Below, piece after piece: positions 7,081-15,548 of a DNA stretch of 17,212 bases (the stretch's first letter is position 1; every line of letters starts with the position of its first letter). A model generated the notes under the pieces. It was given only the letters and a program-made list of their open reading frames with translations, was not told the origin of the DNA and did not search any database. Where the stretch lies: positions 1-17,212 of the forward strand of contig CAKQZO010000021.1 of NCBI GenBank assembly GCA_934293835.1. The letters run 5' to 3'. Origin of the DNA: an uncultured Lacticaseibacillus sp. GTDB taxonomy: Bacteria > Bacillota > Bacilli > Lactobacillales > Lactobacillaceae. Both the position numbers and the translations under genes were made by a program.

Positions 7081-10000
7081 ATGATCAACAACGTGCAACA
7101 TCCAAAGCATTCAGAACATCGTCGCTGGTTGCGGCTGGCCTATGCCTTCGCGACGATCGTGACGATATTCGCCCAGATGAGCGGGGCGGCGCCCATCCTC
7201 TTGACCGATGCGGCGACGAGCACCGATCAAAACGGTGCTGTGCTGGCCGATCAAAACGGGTACAGCGCCGGTGATACGGCGGTTGTCACCGTGACTGCAC
7301 CGAGCGATGATTTCGTCACCTTGGTTTTTGACAGCACGAAGCTCAGCTATGACCAAAAAGCGACGGTCGCTCACCTCACGGGTGTAGACGGCAGTGTGTC
7401 GATCAACAGCAAGGGTTCGCTGTATATTATGCCAGTACAGAAAGGGTCTAAGCTCAACCTCTACTTCAAGGTCAACAGCGCCCTCACCAGCGGCGCCATG
7501 ATGACCCTGCACACCGGCCGCAATACCCAAGGCACCTTGGTCGGGGGCGCGACCCTGAAGGCGCCTGGGGCGATGGCTGCGCAGCAGGTGGCCAGCACTT
7601 ACAAGGCACCTGACGCAACGCCTGAAAAGGTTGATTCAACGACGACTGCCGATACCGACGACGGGGCGACGATCAAGCTGGAGACTTCCGGTTTGACGCC
7701 GACTAAGGACAGTAGTGGAAATATCAGCAGCTACGGTGTGAAGCTGAAGGTCAACGGGTCCAATGCCTTGTCTGGCGAGATGGTTAATCAGCCAATCGAT
7801 AAGCTAGGCACAATGCCGAAAATTGCCAAGGGCACCCAGTTCAAGATCTCTTGGAAAGCTGGCGGGGTCACCCCGATACAGACTGATTTCGAAAATGAGA
7901 TGAACGCCGAGGGCTTCTACTTCGATTGGAGCAATATTTCGAACGAAGAAGTTACCGTCACGGCTGGCAAGGATATTCCCGCCGGCTGGACGATGACGAT
8001 GGCGTTTGCGATCACCGGCGACACTAGCGGCGTTTCCTTTGGGGGGACGGATGAAGGTGGCCACCAGATCAAAGACGTCGATGCGCCAACCAGCGACGAT
8101 CAACCCAAGGACCCGGCTGACGAGCCCAAGGAAGACCCAGTAGACGATCCTCAAGAAGAGTCGGCAGACACCTCGACAACTGATGTGGATGCCAGCGAAC
8201 TGACTCTCAGCCTGCTCGCCAAGAATCCTTTTGCCATCGGTGCTAGCGTGCCGATGCTGTTGTCGGCGGACCTCAGTGACTATCCGAACACCTATCGCGA
8301 TATCCAGGTGGGCATCGCCTCTGATGCACTCGGCGATAACCTCACCTTCGATCCGGAAGCCACGCAGCAGCAGGCTGAAAGCATGGGCTTGAAGGCCAAG
8401 GAAACGACCAAGGCCGATGACTATACCGCCTATGAATACACCGATGGCAAGCGGACGTATCGCGTCTGGGAGTTTGCCGACGACAGCCTGCGCATCGAGT
8501 GGGATAAAAGCGCTTCTGGCGTGCAACCCATCCCCTTGACCTTCAAGGCAGCCCGCGCGACCGCAGACAGCGGCGTGAAGCTGACCCCAGAGTATCTCGG
8601 TAGCATGAAGGCGGGCGACACGCCGGCCAAGCTGGCCACTGGTAATGGCACCAGTGTCATCGTGTCTAAGCCTGACGGATTTGAAGGGGCGGACTATCAT
8701 TTTGACATGCGCTCGATCACCAAAGACAACCCGAGCACCCATGATATCTACCATCTGGCGGATATCCCGCTGTTTTATCTGACTGATCCGGATGACGCTG
8801 ACCTGTACGCCTTCGTACAAAATTACAACGCTGGGACCCAATTCCTCTCGGGCTCTAGCGGCTTGCGTGCGATCACCCAATACCGCAAGGCGGTGTTAGA
8901 TAAGAAGACGTATCCGTTCGAAGGCGATGGTGACTTCGGCGGGGCGGCTTCGACCGGCGATGAGCGCGGCGGCCAGTTCGAAGATTTCGCCAAGATCAAT
9001 GCTGACGGGACGCAAGACGACAACACTTTGGTCGGGTTGCAGGCGAACAAGACCTACACCTTGCAACCAATCCATGCGGTGGCCGGCACGACCGATCGCT
9101 TCTATCGCCCGCAGACGGAATGGTTTGCGGCCCATTACTACATGCCAGACGGCCTGCCGAAGTTCAAGCTGTCAGACACCGGCACGATTCAGTTGCAAGG
9201 CGATAGCGATGGCAAGGCCAAAAAAGGCCAGTGGACCGTTGCCGACAATGCCAAGACGATCGTCGCAAACGTCTACAAGATCAAATATGTTCAAGTCGTC
9301 GACGAAGCCGGCGACCCGGTCGATGGCGCCAAGATCGCGCTGACTAATCAAGATGGTGGCACGGCGATGCACGCGACGACCAGCACGTTGAAACAAAAGG
9401 ACTTGCAAGGCAAAGACGCGACCTTCGCCGGCACCGGCGAACTCCTGCCGGAAGATTATCAAGAAACAAGCGCCGGCAACGGCCCGTTCTATTACGCCGA
9501 CGGGACGCAGGCGCTGGCCAAGCTCAGCCTGCCAGATGGCTACACCGATCTCGGGGCGGCTTTTGACCTGGACCTAGACGCGACCAGCGACCAGCTGAAG
9601 GTGACCAACGCGCAACACGCCGAGGTGTCTGATGACGGGCAGACGCTGGTTGTGACGGTCCACAAAGACACGAAGGCCGACACCGAAATCAACTTCGCCA
9701 AGGTCGATCAAGACGTCCCGAGCAAGACCTTAGGCGGGGCGAGCCTGCAGGTGGAAGAAGTCGACGGGGCGGCTGATGCGCTCAAGACGCAGACCATTAC
9801 CACCGCTGATGCCGACGGGAAGGCCCAGCTGACGGTTGATGCGACCAGCACGACCACCAAGCGCATTTTCCACATCACCGAAACCAAGGCGCCGGCCGGC
9901 TACGATATCGGCAGTGCGGCGGGTTATTATGCGGTGTGGGCCAAGGGGACCGGCTTCACGGCCGTCGGTGAGGCCAAAGACGCTGCGACGACCACTAGCG

Positions 10001-13000
10001 CCGATAAGCTCGCCAGCGTCGATGATGGCACCTTGACGCTTCAAGACCCGCCGACCTATCCACAAGGCGGGCAAGATTCTGGCGTGAAGCTTCAATATGT
10101 CGATGCGGCCGAGTTCTTGAAGGCCGGCAGCGGCACCAAGATCGCCGGGTCCCAACTCCCAGTGTTGCAAGAAAACAAGGTCTATGCCGGCAGCGGCATG
10201 GCCGAGTTCAGCGGTTTAGGCGGGGTGGTTTACAATCCGGCCACCGACCCGAGCACGCTGATGAAGGCCGATTCCGGGTTGGCTAGCGGCACGCTGGCCA
10301 ACGATGGCAGCATGGCGACCAGTGCCGAAAAGTCTGACGCTGATGGGTACGGGAACTTCCAAAGCCTCTGGCATCAAACAGGGGTCATTCACGGCTGGGA
10401 AGGCCTGGCCCATGACACCAACGGCTGGATTCTGAACAACGCGATCGTCTCCGGCACGATTCCGAGCACACCTGAGATCGGCTATCAACTGCTGACCCCG
10501 GCTCAGCGCCAGCGGGCGACTGCAAGTGGCGCGAGTGGGTATTATAACCTTGGGGGAACGCTGACGATCGCCAACGATGGTAAGACGGTGACCGCCAAGA
10601 ACGACCCGGCCAACAAGCTCAATGCCGGCGACCGGGATAATTCGGTCCAGGTGATCGGCAAGACCGTTCAAGTCGAGCTCTACAAGGTCAAGCACGTCTC
10701 GGTTGTCGATACCAACGGCCAGCCGGTGCAAGGCGCCGTGATCAAGTTCACGAACATGACCGCAACGACCGATACGACCGGTGTAGGGGAGTTGCTGCCC
10801 AACGACAGTGATCACCAGCCGGTGACCTCCGGCGCAAACTTCGTTTTCCCAGACGGGACGCAAAAGCTCGTCTCGGCCACCGACACGGCCGGCGCGGCGC
10901 TTAACGCCACCGTCTCGGGTTTCGGCTTCCAGATGGGCACCGGCGGTAGCGACCAGCTCGCCCAAGTCGGTAGCGCCCAGGACGTGGCGATTATCGACTC
11001 AGGGCAGACGGTGCAGATCAAGGTCAAGGCGCCGGTCACGGTCAAGATTCACAAGCAAGACCTGGTCAACCCGAAGACTGCCGTGCCTGGGGTCACCTTC
11101 AAGGTCTGGGCGGCCAACCAAGACGTTGCCACCGCGGTCACGACCGCGGCGACCGACGCCAACGGGGACACCACCGCAACTTTGGCCACCGCTTCGACCA
11201 ACGGTAACTACTACATTGAAGAGGCGAGCTTGCCTGATGGCAGTGGCTATCAAAAAGATGACAAGCAACACCTGTTTTCTTGGACGCCAGCTTCCGGCGT
11301 GACCAGCGTCGGTGAAGGGGAAACCCGCATCGCTGTTGGTGATGCCGGCGCCTTGACCTTCAGTGACCTGAAGCAAGGCGGTGGCGGGGTCGGCGACAAC
11401 GGCACCAACGGCGGCCAGCTGACGATCAAGAAGGTCGATCTCAACGACAAGACGGCAACGGTGCCTGATGGGGCGACCTTCTCCGTCACGCAGAAGGCTG
11501 GCGAAGGCAGTGTCGCCAACGAGACGGCGACGACCAAGAATGGCGCCGCGACCTTCGACCTGGGGAACGCGACTGCTGGCGAGCGCGTCTTCTTGATTAA
11601 AGAGACGACCAACCCGACCGGCTACCAGCCGAACACCACCGCGTATCGGCTGCGGATCTTGCCAGACGGGCAGATGTTCTTAGGCGCCGGCGATGCGTTG
11701 GCCAACAATATCATCGATGACCACACCCAAGACAACGTGATTACCTTAGCTGGCCACACCTTGCAGTTCGGCGATGAGAAGGTCGCTGCCAATAACGGCG
11801 GCATGTTGTCGTTGGCCAAGCTCGATGCGACCAACGCGGCGATGACCCCGCCAGACGGGGCCGAGTTCACGTTGGAAGAAGTGCTCGATCAAGCCGATGT
11901 TGATGCCGGCGTGACTAAGGCCGTTTTAGATGAAAAGACGGTTGGCGGCAAGCTCAGCTTCGACCTAGGTACCGCGACGAGCAAGACCCGGTATTTCAAC
12001 CTGGTCGAACGCAGTGCGCCGCTAGGTTATGTGTGGAATACCAAGGTCTATGCCGTTCAGATCACAGCCGATGGCGTGGTCAGCGTCGGCATCGGGCCAG
12101 TCACGAATGCCAACGCGACGACGGTGGCCACAACCAAGACCACCACGGACAAGGTGTTGACGGTTGCAACAGGCGACAAGGGCCTATTGTTCGCCGATGA
12201 TGAGATCACCACGCAGAAGAATGGGTCGTTGACTCTGACCAAGACCGATTTCACCGATCGCACCAAAGGCCTATCTGGTGCGGGGTTCTACTTCATGGAG
12301 ACGGTCAACGGCCGGATCTATGCCTATGGGAGTGGCGCCGATGGTGAAGGCGCACTGGTGTCTGATGCCGCCGGGGCGATCACCGTCAATCTCGGCGCCC
12401 CGACCAACCAGAAGCGCACCATCGTCATCGGCGAAGACCCGAAGCAGGTACCAAGCGGCTACACGGCTAACACCAAGTCGTATCGCATCATCATCGACGC
12501 GCAAGGCAACTACACCGTCAGCGCCGAGACGGCTACCGGCTATGAAACCCCAGCGGCGCAAACGGCCGATGGCGTGTTGCAGGTGCAAGCTAACGCGGTG
12601 ACGTTCGGGGATAAGCAAGTCGCGAACTTTGAGATGAAAAAAACCGAGCTGAGTGACCCGACCCAAGGCGTCAGCGGCAAGGCGACGTTCTCGATTCAGC
12701 GCATCGACCCGCAGACGAACCAGACGACCGGCGACCCGATCACCGTCACGACGACCGACGGCCAGATCGCCACGGCCGCGTTGACCGATGGCAAGTATGT
12801 CATCACCGAAACCGCCGCACCGGCTGGCTACGTCAAAGAGGCCGACCCGCTGTACTTCCAGTGGCAAGCTGATCAAGGCGTGGTCGCAGTCGGCGGGGTG
12901 GGGATGTCAGCCAGCACGCTGACGGCCAAGACCGCCAAAGACGGCAAGGACCAACAAGTCTTGCAGATCGACAAAGGCGTCTTGAACTTCAGCGATGCCA

Positions 13001-14778
13001 AGGCGGCCACGAGTGACACGGCGATCAACCTGAAGAAGGTGGCCAAGACCTCGAAGCAGCCTTTGGCCGGCGCGACCTTCTCCTTCCAAGAGATCGTCAA
13101 TAACGTTGCCCAAAAGGCGACGACCGTCACTTCCGATGCCGACGGGAAGGTGGCTTACACGCCGAGTGCTGGCAGTGGACTGCGCATTTTCCGCATCATC
13201 GAAACCACCGCGCCGGCTGGCTACTTACAGGCCAGCGATCAATATTATGTGCAGTGGGACAAAGGTAAGATCTTAGCATACGGGAAGTCGGCCGCAGACA
13301 CCAAAGTCCATCCGGCGGGCTATCTGAATGCGGATCTGGATGCGACCTCAGGCGTGCTGACGGTGCAAGATGCCGAACAAACCGCGACAATCAACACGCA
13401 ACTCGTGGGCGTCGATACGAGTGACCCCTACGATCCTCAAGGCGGGGTGGCCGTGACGCTGAGCAACCCGACGACAGAAGGCGCCGGCAGTCCACTGACC
13501 TTAACCACCGATGCAAGCGGCAACGCCGTGGTATCGGCGAAGCAGGTGGCTGCGGTACTGGGCCTAACGCCTGCGCAAATGACGGGTAGCGTCGATGTCC
13601 GCGTGACCGTCTCTAATGGTGACGGGAAGTACACCGCGCCACTCGCGCGGATCGTCCGCTTCACCTTCGCCGGCGGGAAGCTAGCGTCAGGGTTTGATGT
13701 TTACCACAGCGGGACTGATGCGTTGAAACAAGACGATCACATGTACTGGGATCGCACCAACGAAGACGTCACGCCAGGGGATCTGGGTATCGTGTTGCAA
13801 CGTGACACCCTCAGCGCCCGCGCCATGACCGACACAGGTGTCGATGAAGGCGTGGTTGCCAACGCCCAATTCACCGTGACCTTCGTTCTCAAGGATGGGA
13901 CGCAATACACCTCCCCGGCGGTGACAACCCCTGCCAGTGGCACGATCATCTTGCCTGACCCGAACACCTTATTGGGCAAGACCGATGTGATGCCGATCAA
14001 TCAAGAAGTCACGGTTGTTGTGCGCGAAATCGCGACCGTTTCAGGGTACACACCGATCAAGACGGAGACGACGATGAAATACAGCAGTGGTACCGGTTAT
14101 TATCGGCTAGATGCGCCACAGCCGGTCGGGACGATCGGCACGGCGAGTTTCGAGATGGTCAACGGACTGTTGGCCAGCCGCGTAACCAAGTATTTCAACG
14201 GTGGCAGTGACATCACGTATTACCTGCTTAAGCAGATCAACGACTTGCACTTCAGTAACATGCCTGCCGGTGACGAGCTGAACCTGAACTTCGGGGTCCA
14301 TGAGCTCGCCAGTGGGGATCAGGATATCGCCTTGAGCGATGCGGAGGACTTGTCGCCGTACAATGGGGAAACCAAGCCGACCACGACGCTGGCGACTGAT
14401 GCCAGCAAGATCGGTATCGGGGTCACCCAACAAGGCCAGTATGCGACCGGCTGGCACGTCGATCTGGAAGCGGGACCAATGACCTCAGAAGACACCAGCG
14501 ACACGCTTGAAGGCGCCAGCCTGAGTTTTGACAACGGGGTCGGCACCGTATCTGACGGCAGCACCGCCCAGCCGACCGCGCTGGTGGCTGGCGATCATCT
14601 GGAGGCCGCACTCGGCAGCAAGACAACGATGCTTCAAGCCGACGGCCAAACCGCCGGTGATTACCTGGCCACCTGGTCGCTCGACCAAGTGCACCTCCAT
14701 GTCCCAGGCGGCCAAGGCTGGCCGGACACCCACTACCGCGCGAACATGACGTGGAACCTGGTGGTCGGCGAACCGTAA
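7081..14778 (+). CDS. Giant secreted WxL-domain adhesin with seven SpaA/CnaB-like repeats
   Basis: The protein has 2565 residues from ATG 7081. I prefer this start because AGGGGA (7071-7076) and GAAGGG (7063-7068) precede it; ATG 7045 has no ribosome binding site and would add 12 residues before the signal peptide. A basic stretch (HRRWLR) leads into a hydrophobic signal of about residues 19-41. Next come a β-rich N-terminal region, a Pro/Asp/Glu linker near 341-367, a second N-terminal region, two copies of a composite module (about 538-1435), five further SpaA-type repeats to about 2101, two β-rich units that lack the repeat triad, and a C-terminal WxL domain from about 2370. I saw no cysteine and no LPXTG motif. 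The likely role is a rigid surface stalk that binds host, plant or neighbouring-cell ligands. The ligand is unknown. The frame runs unbroken for 7.7 kb, so the gene appears intact. Confidence 0.93.
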   Translation: MINNVQHPKHSEHRRWLRLAYAFATIVTIFAQMSGAAPILLTDAATSTDQNGAVLADQNGYSAGDTAVVTVTAPSDDFVTLVFDSTKLSYDQKATVAHLTGVDGSVSINSKGSLYIMPVQKGSKLNLYFKVNSALTSGAMMTLHTGRNTQGTLVGGATLKAPGAMAAQQVASTYKAPDATPEKVDSTTTADTDDGATIKLETSGLTPTKDSSGNISSYGVKLKVNGSNALSGEMVNQPIDKLGTMPKIAKGTQFKISWKAGGVTPIQTDFENEMNAEGFYFDWSNISNEEVTVTAGKDIPAGWTMTMAFAITGDTSGVSFGGTDEGGHQIKDVDAPTSDDQPKDPADEPKEDPVDDPQEESADTSTTDVDASELTLSLLAKNPFAIGASVPMLLSADLSDYPNTYRDIQVGIASDALGDNLTFDPEATQQQAESMGLKAKETTKADDYTAYEYTDGKRTYRVWEFADDSLRIEWDKSASGVQPIPLTFKAARATADSGVKLTPEYLGSMKAGDTPAKLATGNGTSVIVSKPDGFEGADYHFDMRSITKDNPSTHDIYHLADIPLFYLTDPDDADLYAFVQNYNAGTQFLSGSSGLRAITQYRKAVLDKKTYPFEGDGDFGGAASTGDERGGQFEDFAKINADGTQDDNTLVGLQANKTYTLQPIHAVAGTTDRFYRPQTEWFAAHYYMPDGLPKFKLSDTGTIQLQGDSDGKAKKGQWTVADNAKTIVANVYKIKYVQVVDEAGDPVDGAKIALTNQDGGTAMHATTSTLKQKDLQGKDATFAGTGELLPEDYQETSAGNGPFYYADGTQALAKLSLPDGYTDLGAAFDLDLDATSDQLKVTNAQHAEVSDDGQTLVVTVHKDTKADTEINFAKVDQDVPSKTLGGASLQVEEVDGAADALKTQTITTADADGKAQLTVDATSTTTKRIFHITETKAPAGYDIGSAAGYYAVWAKGTGFTAVGEAKDAATTTSADKLASVDDGTLTLQDPPTYPQGGQDSGVKLQYVDAAEFLKAGSGTKIAGSQLPVLQENKVYAGSGMAEFSGLGGVVYNPATDPSTLMKADSGLASGTLANDGSMATSAEKSDADGYGNFQSLWHQTGVIHGWEGLAHDTNGWILNNAIVSGTIPSTPEIGYQLLTPAQRQRATASGASGYYNLGGTLTIANDGKTVTAKNDPANKLNAGDRDNSVQVIGKTVQVELYKVKHVSVVDTNGQPVQGAVIKFTNMTATTDTTGVGELLPNDSDHQPVTSGANFVFPDGTQKLVSATDTAGAALNATVSGFGFQMGTGGSDQLAQVGSAQDVAIIDSGQTVQIKVKAPVTVKIHKQDLVNPKTAVPGVTFKVWAANQDVATAVTTAATDANGDTTATLATASTNGNYYIEEASLPDGSGYQKDDKQHLFSWTPASGVTSVGEGETRIAVGDAGALTFSDLKQGGGGVGDNGTNGGQLTIKKVDLNDKTATVPDGATFSVTQKAGEGSVANETATTKNGAATFDLGNATAGERVFLIKETTNPTGYQPNTTAYRLRILPDGQMFLGAGDALANNIIDDHTQDNVITLAGHTLQFGDEKVAANNGGMLSLAKLDATNAAMTPPDGAEFTLEEVLDQADVDAGVTKAVLDEKTVGGKLSFDLGTATSKTRYFNLVERSAPLGYVWNTKVYAVQITADGVVSVGIGPVTNANATTVATTKTTTDKVLTVATGDKGLLFADDEITTQKNGSLTLTKTDFTDRTKGLSGAGFYFMETVNGRIYAYGSGADGEGALVSDAAGAITVNLGAPTNQKRTIVIGEDPKQVPSGYTANTKSYRIIIDAQGNYTVSAETATGYETPAAQTADGVLQVQANAVTFGDKQVANFEMKKTELSDPTQGVSGKATFSIQRIDPQTNQTTGDPITVTTTDGQIATAALTDGKYVITETAAPAGYVKEADPLYFQWQADQGVVAVGGVGMSASTLTAKTAKDGKDQQVLQIDKGVLNFSDAKAATSDTAINLKKVAKTSKQPLAGATFSFQEIVNNVAQKATTVTSDADGKVAYTPSAGSGLRIFRIIETTAPAGYLQASDQYYVQWDKGKILAYGKSAADTKVHPAGYLNADLDATSGVLTVQDAEQTATINTQLVGVDTSDPYDPQGGVAVTLSNPTTEGAGSPLTLTTDASGNAVVSAKQVAAVLGLTPAQMTGSVDVRVTVSNGDGKYTAPLARIVRFTFAGGKLASGFDVYHSGTDALKQDDHMYWDRTNEDVTPGDLGIVLQRDTLSARAMTDTGVDEGVVANAQFTVTFVLKDGTQYTSPAVTTPASGTIILPDPNTLLGKTDVMPINQEVTVVVREIATVSGYTPIKTETTMKYSSGTGYYRLDAPQPVGTIGTASFEMVNGLLASRVTKYFNGGSDITYYLLKQINDLHFSNMPAGDELNLNFGVHELASGDQDIALSDAEDLSPYNGETKPTTTLATDASKIGIGVTQQGQYATGWHVDLEAGPMTSEDTSDTLEGASLSFDNGVGTVSDGSTAQPTALVAGDHLEAALGSKTTMLQADGQTAGDYLATWSLDQVHLHVPGGQGWPDTHYRANMTWNLVVGEP
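8692..11385 (+). repeat. Internal duplication: two composite modules in the adhesin
   Basis: Two units follow each other, each made of about 200 residues of unassigned β-rich sequence, a transthyretin-like segment and a SpaA-type repeat. The transthyretin-like segments align well: VYKIKYVQVVDEAGDPVDGA (731-750) against LYKVKHVSVVDTNGQPVQGA (1200-1219). Both then have a GxGELLP turn and a DGTQ motif at matching distances. The leading parts are much less alike, so they have diverged or been replaced. Unit 1 spans about residues 538-993 and unit 2 about 995-1435. Confidence 0.65.
9676..13383 (+). repeat. Seven SpaA/CnaB-like repeats with conserved Lys-Glu-Asp triads
   Basis: Each repeat opens with a β-strand carrying Lys (such as FAKVD, IKKVD, LAKLD), has a central strand ending ITETxAPxGY or a variant, and closes with LxFxD or a variant. 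Residues counted from Met 7081 are: repeat 1 K874/E934/D989; repeat 2 K1325/E1381/D1429; repeat 3 K1451/E1508/D1565; repeat 4 K1580/E1643/D1706; repeat 5 K1721/E1785/D1844; repeat 6 K1854/E1910/D1972; repeat 7 K1986/E2041/D2097. Lys-to-Glu distances are 55-64 and Lys-to-Asp 104-126. In CnaB folds these three positions form an intramolecular isopeptide bond. Repeat 1 is separated from the other six by the second composite module. Sequence divergence between repeats is high, so recent slippage is unlikely. Confidence 0.85.
14188..14775 (+). other. C-terminal WxL domain of the adhesin
   Basis: The last 200 residues or so match the WxL cell-wall-binding domain. The stretch LHFSNMPAGDELNLNFGVHE resembles the domain's opening. 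Trp2458 lies in GWHVDLEAG, where a proximal WxL is usual but here reads WHV. TWSL at 2531-2534 leads into a VHLHVP strand. The distal motif TWNL (Trp2558) sits seven residues before the C-terminus, as is typical. WxL domains bind peptidoglycan non-covalently, so this end would hold the protein to the wall. Confidence 0.85.
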
Positions 14779-14784
14779 CGGCAC

Positions 14785-14824
14785 AACGCCTCAGCAGCGC
14801 CAACGCGTTTGCTGAGGCGTTTTT
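14785..14824 (+). terminator. Rho-independent terminator of the adhesin gene
   Basis: A perfect 12-bp stem pairs AACGCCTCAGCA (14785-14796) with 14810-14821 across a 13-base loop. The T run ends at 14824. It begins seven bases after the adhesin stop codon and separates that gene from the lipoprotein gene. Confidence 0.93.
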
Positions 14825-14905
14825 GTGTACTGCTGAAACCGCTTGTCACGCTACACCGGGAGGGATAGGATGAAGACGTTGAACAGGGGTTAAGGAGGAC
14901 GCGAG

Positions 14906-15493
14906 ATGAGAAGAATCTTTATGACGATGGCGGCGGTGGGGTTGGCCTGCGGGCTGGCCGCGTGTGGCAACAATCAGGCGAGTCAGGTACCAGCAAAGAA
15001 AGCCAGCACCCATCGCGCTAGCAAGACCAGCGACTTGCTCAGCACCAGCAAGACCAGCCACAACCAAGCCAGCAGTGCGGCTTCTGAAGCACCGCAATCG
15101 GCTAGCTCAAGCGCGCAGGTGGCCAGCGAAACGGCAAACACCAGCAGCGCAGTAGGGGTCGATGTCAAGAACCTGACCACGGCGCAGGTTAAGGATTGGG
15201 TGATGCGCAACATGGAGAAATACGCCGCGGATGCCTATGATTATGGGAGCGAAGACGAATTCGGCTGGCAATTTGGTAGTGACGATCAAGGCCAGTTGAC
15301 GGTTTTTGTGACTGAGAATCACGCGTACATGAACGCGCACGGCGCCAACGGTGATCCGAACACTGCCCCGACAGTCGGAAGCTTCACCGTCACCAGCAAT
15401 GGTGAGCTTGAAGCCCAAGGCGTCGGGATGGTTGGGATGCAGATCTGTGGTGGTCCCGGTTCCAAAATCATCGCCAGCAGCTTCGCCGACTAA
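14906..15493 (+). CDS. Small secreted lipoprotein of unknown function
   Basis: This 195-residue protein starts at ATG 14906, with AAGGAGG at 14892-14898. The signal peptide ends in a lipobox LAAC, so Cys20 should be lipidated and the protein held on the outer face of the membrane. Residues about 21-90 form a low-complexity Ser/Ala/Thr/Lys linker. A folded domain follows, opening with NLTTAQVKDWVMRNM and including GWQFGSDDQGQLTVFVTE. That opening is reminiscent of C-terminal domains on several hypothetical lipoproteins of lactobacilli, for which I know no function. It is probably a single-gene unit, since terminators lie on both sides. Its position next to the adhesin suggests an envelope role, but no functional link is shown. 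Confidence 0.85.
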   Translation: MRRIFMTMAAVGLACGLAACGNNQASQVPAKKASTHRASKTSDLLSTSKTSHNQASSAASEAPQSASSSAQVASETANTSSAVGVDVKNLTTAQVKDWVMRNMEKYAADAYDYGSEDEFGWQFGSDDQGQLTVFVTENHAYMNAHGANGDPNTAPTVGSFTVTSNGELEAQGVGMVGMQICGGPGSKIIASSFAD

Positions 15494-15537
15494 AAAAGCG
15501 TTGCCGCCCGCAGTTTCTGAGGTGACAACGCTTTTTT
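15492..15537. terminator. Bidirectional Rho-independent terminator between lipoprotein and transporter genes
   Basis: A 12-bp perfect stem pairs 15492-15503 (AAAAAAGCGTTG) with 15526-15537 (CAACGCTTTTTT). The 22-base loop can form a small inner CAG-TTT-CTG hairpin. The T6 run serves the lipoprotein gene, and the A6 run, read on the other strand, serves the transporter. The stop codon TAA of the lipoprotein lies inside the left arm. Confidence 0.92.
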
Positions 15538-15548
15538 GGTTGCGTGAA

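Noticed and set aside
7804..8880. A long minus-strand open frame of 358 codons inside the adhesin gene
   Set aside because: It lies opposite the intact adhesin frame, has the Arg/Gly/Val/Ile-rich make-up of an antisense shadow, and shows no domain or convincing ribosome binding site.
7081..14778. Tandem DNA repeats that could vary in number by slippage
   Set aside because: The repeats are similar only at protein level and strongly diverged in DNA, so copy number change by recombination is not expected to be frequent.
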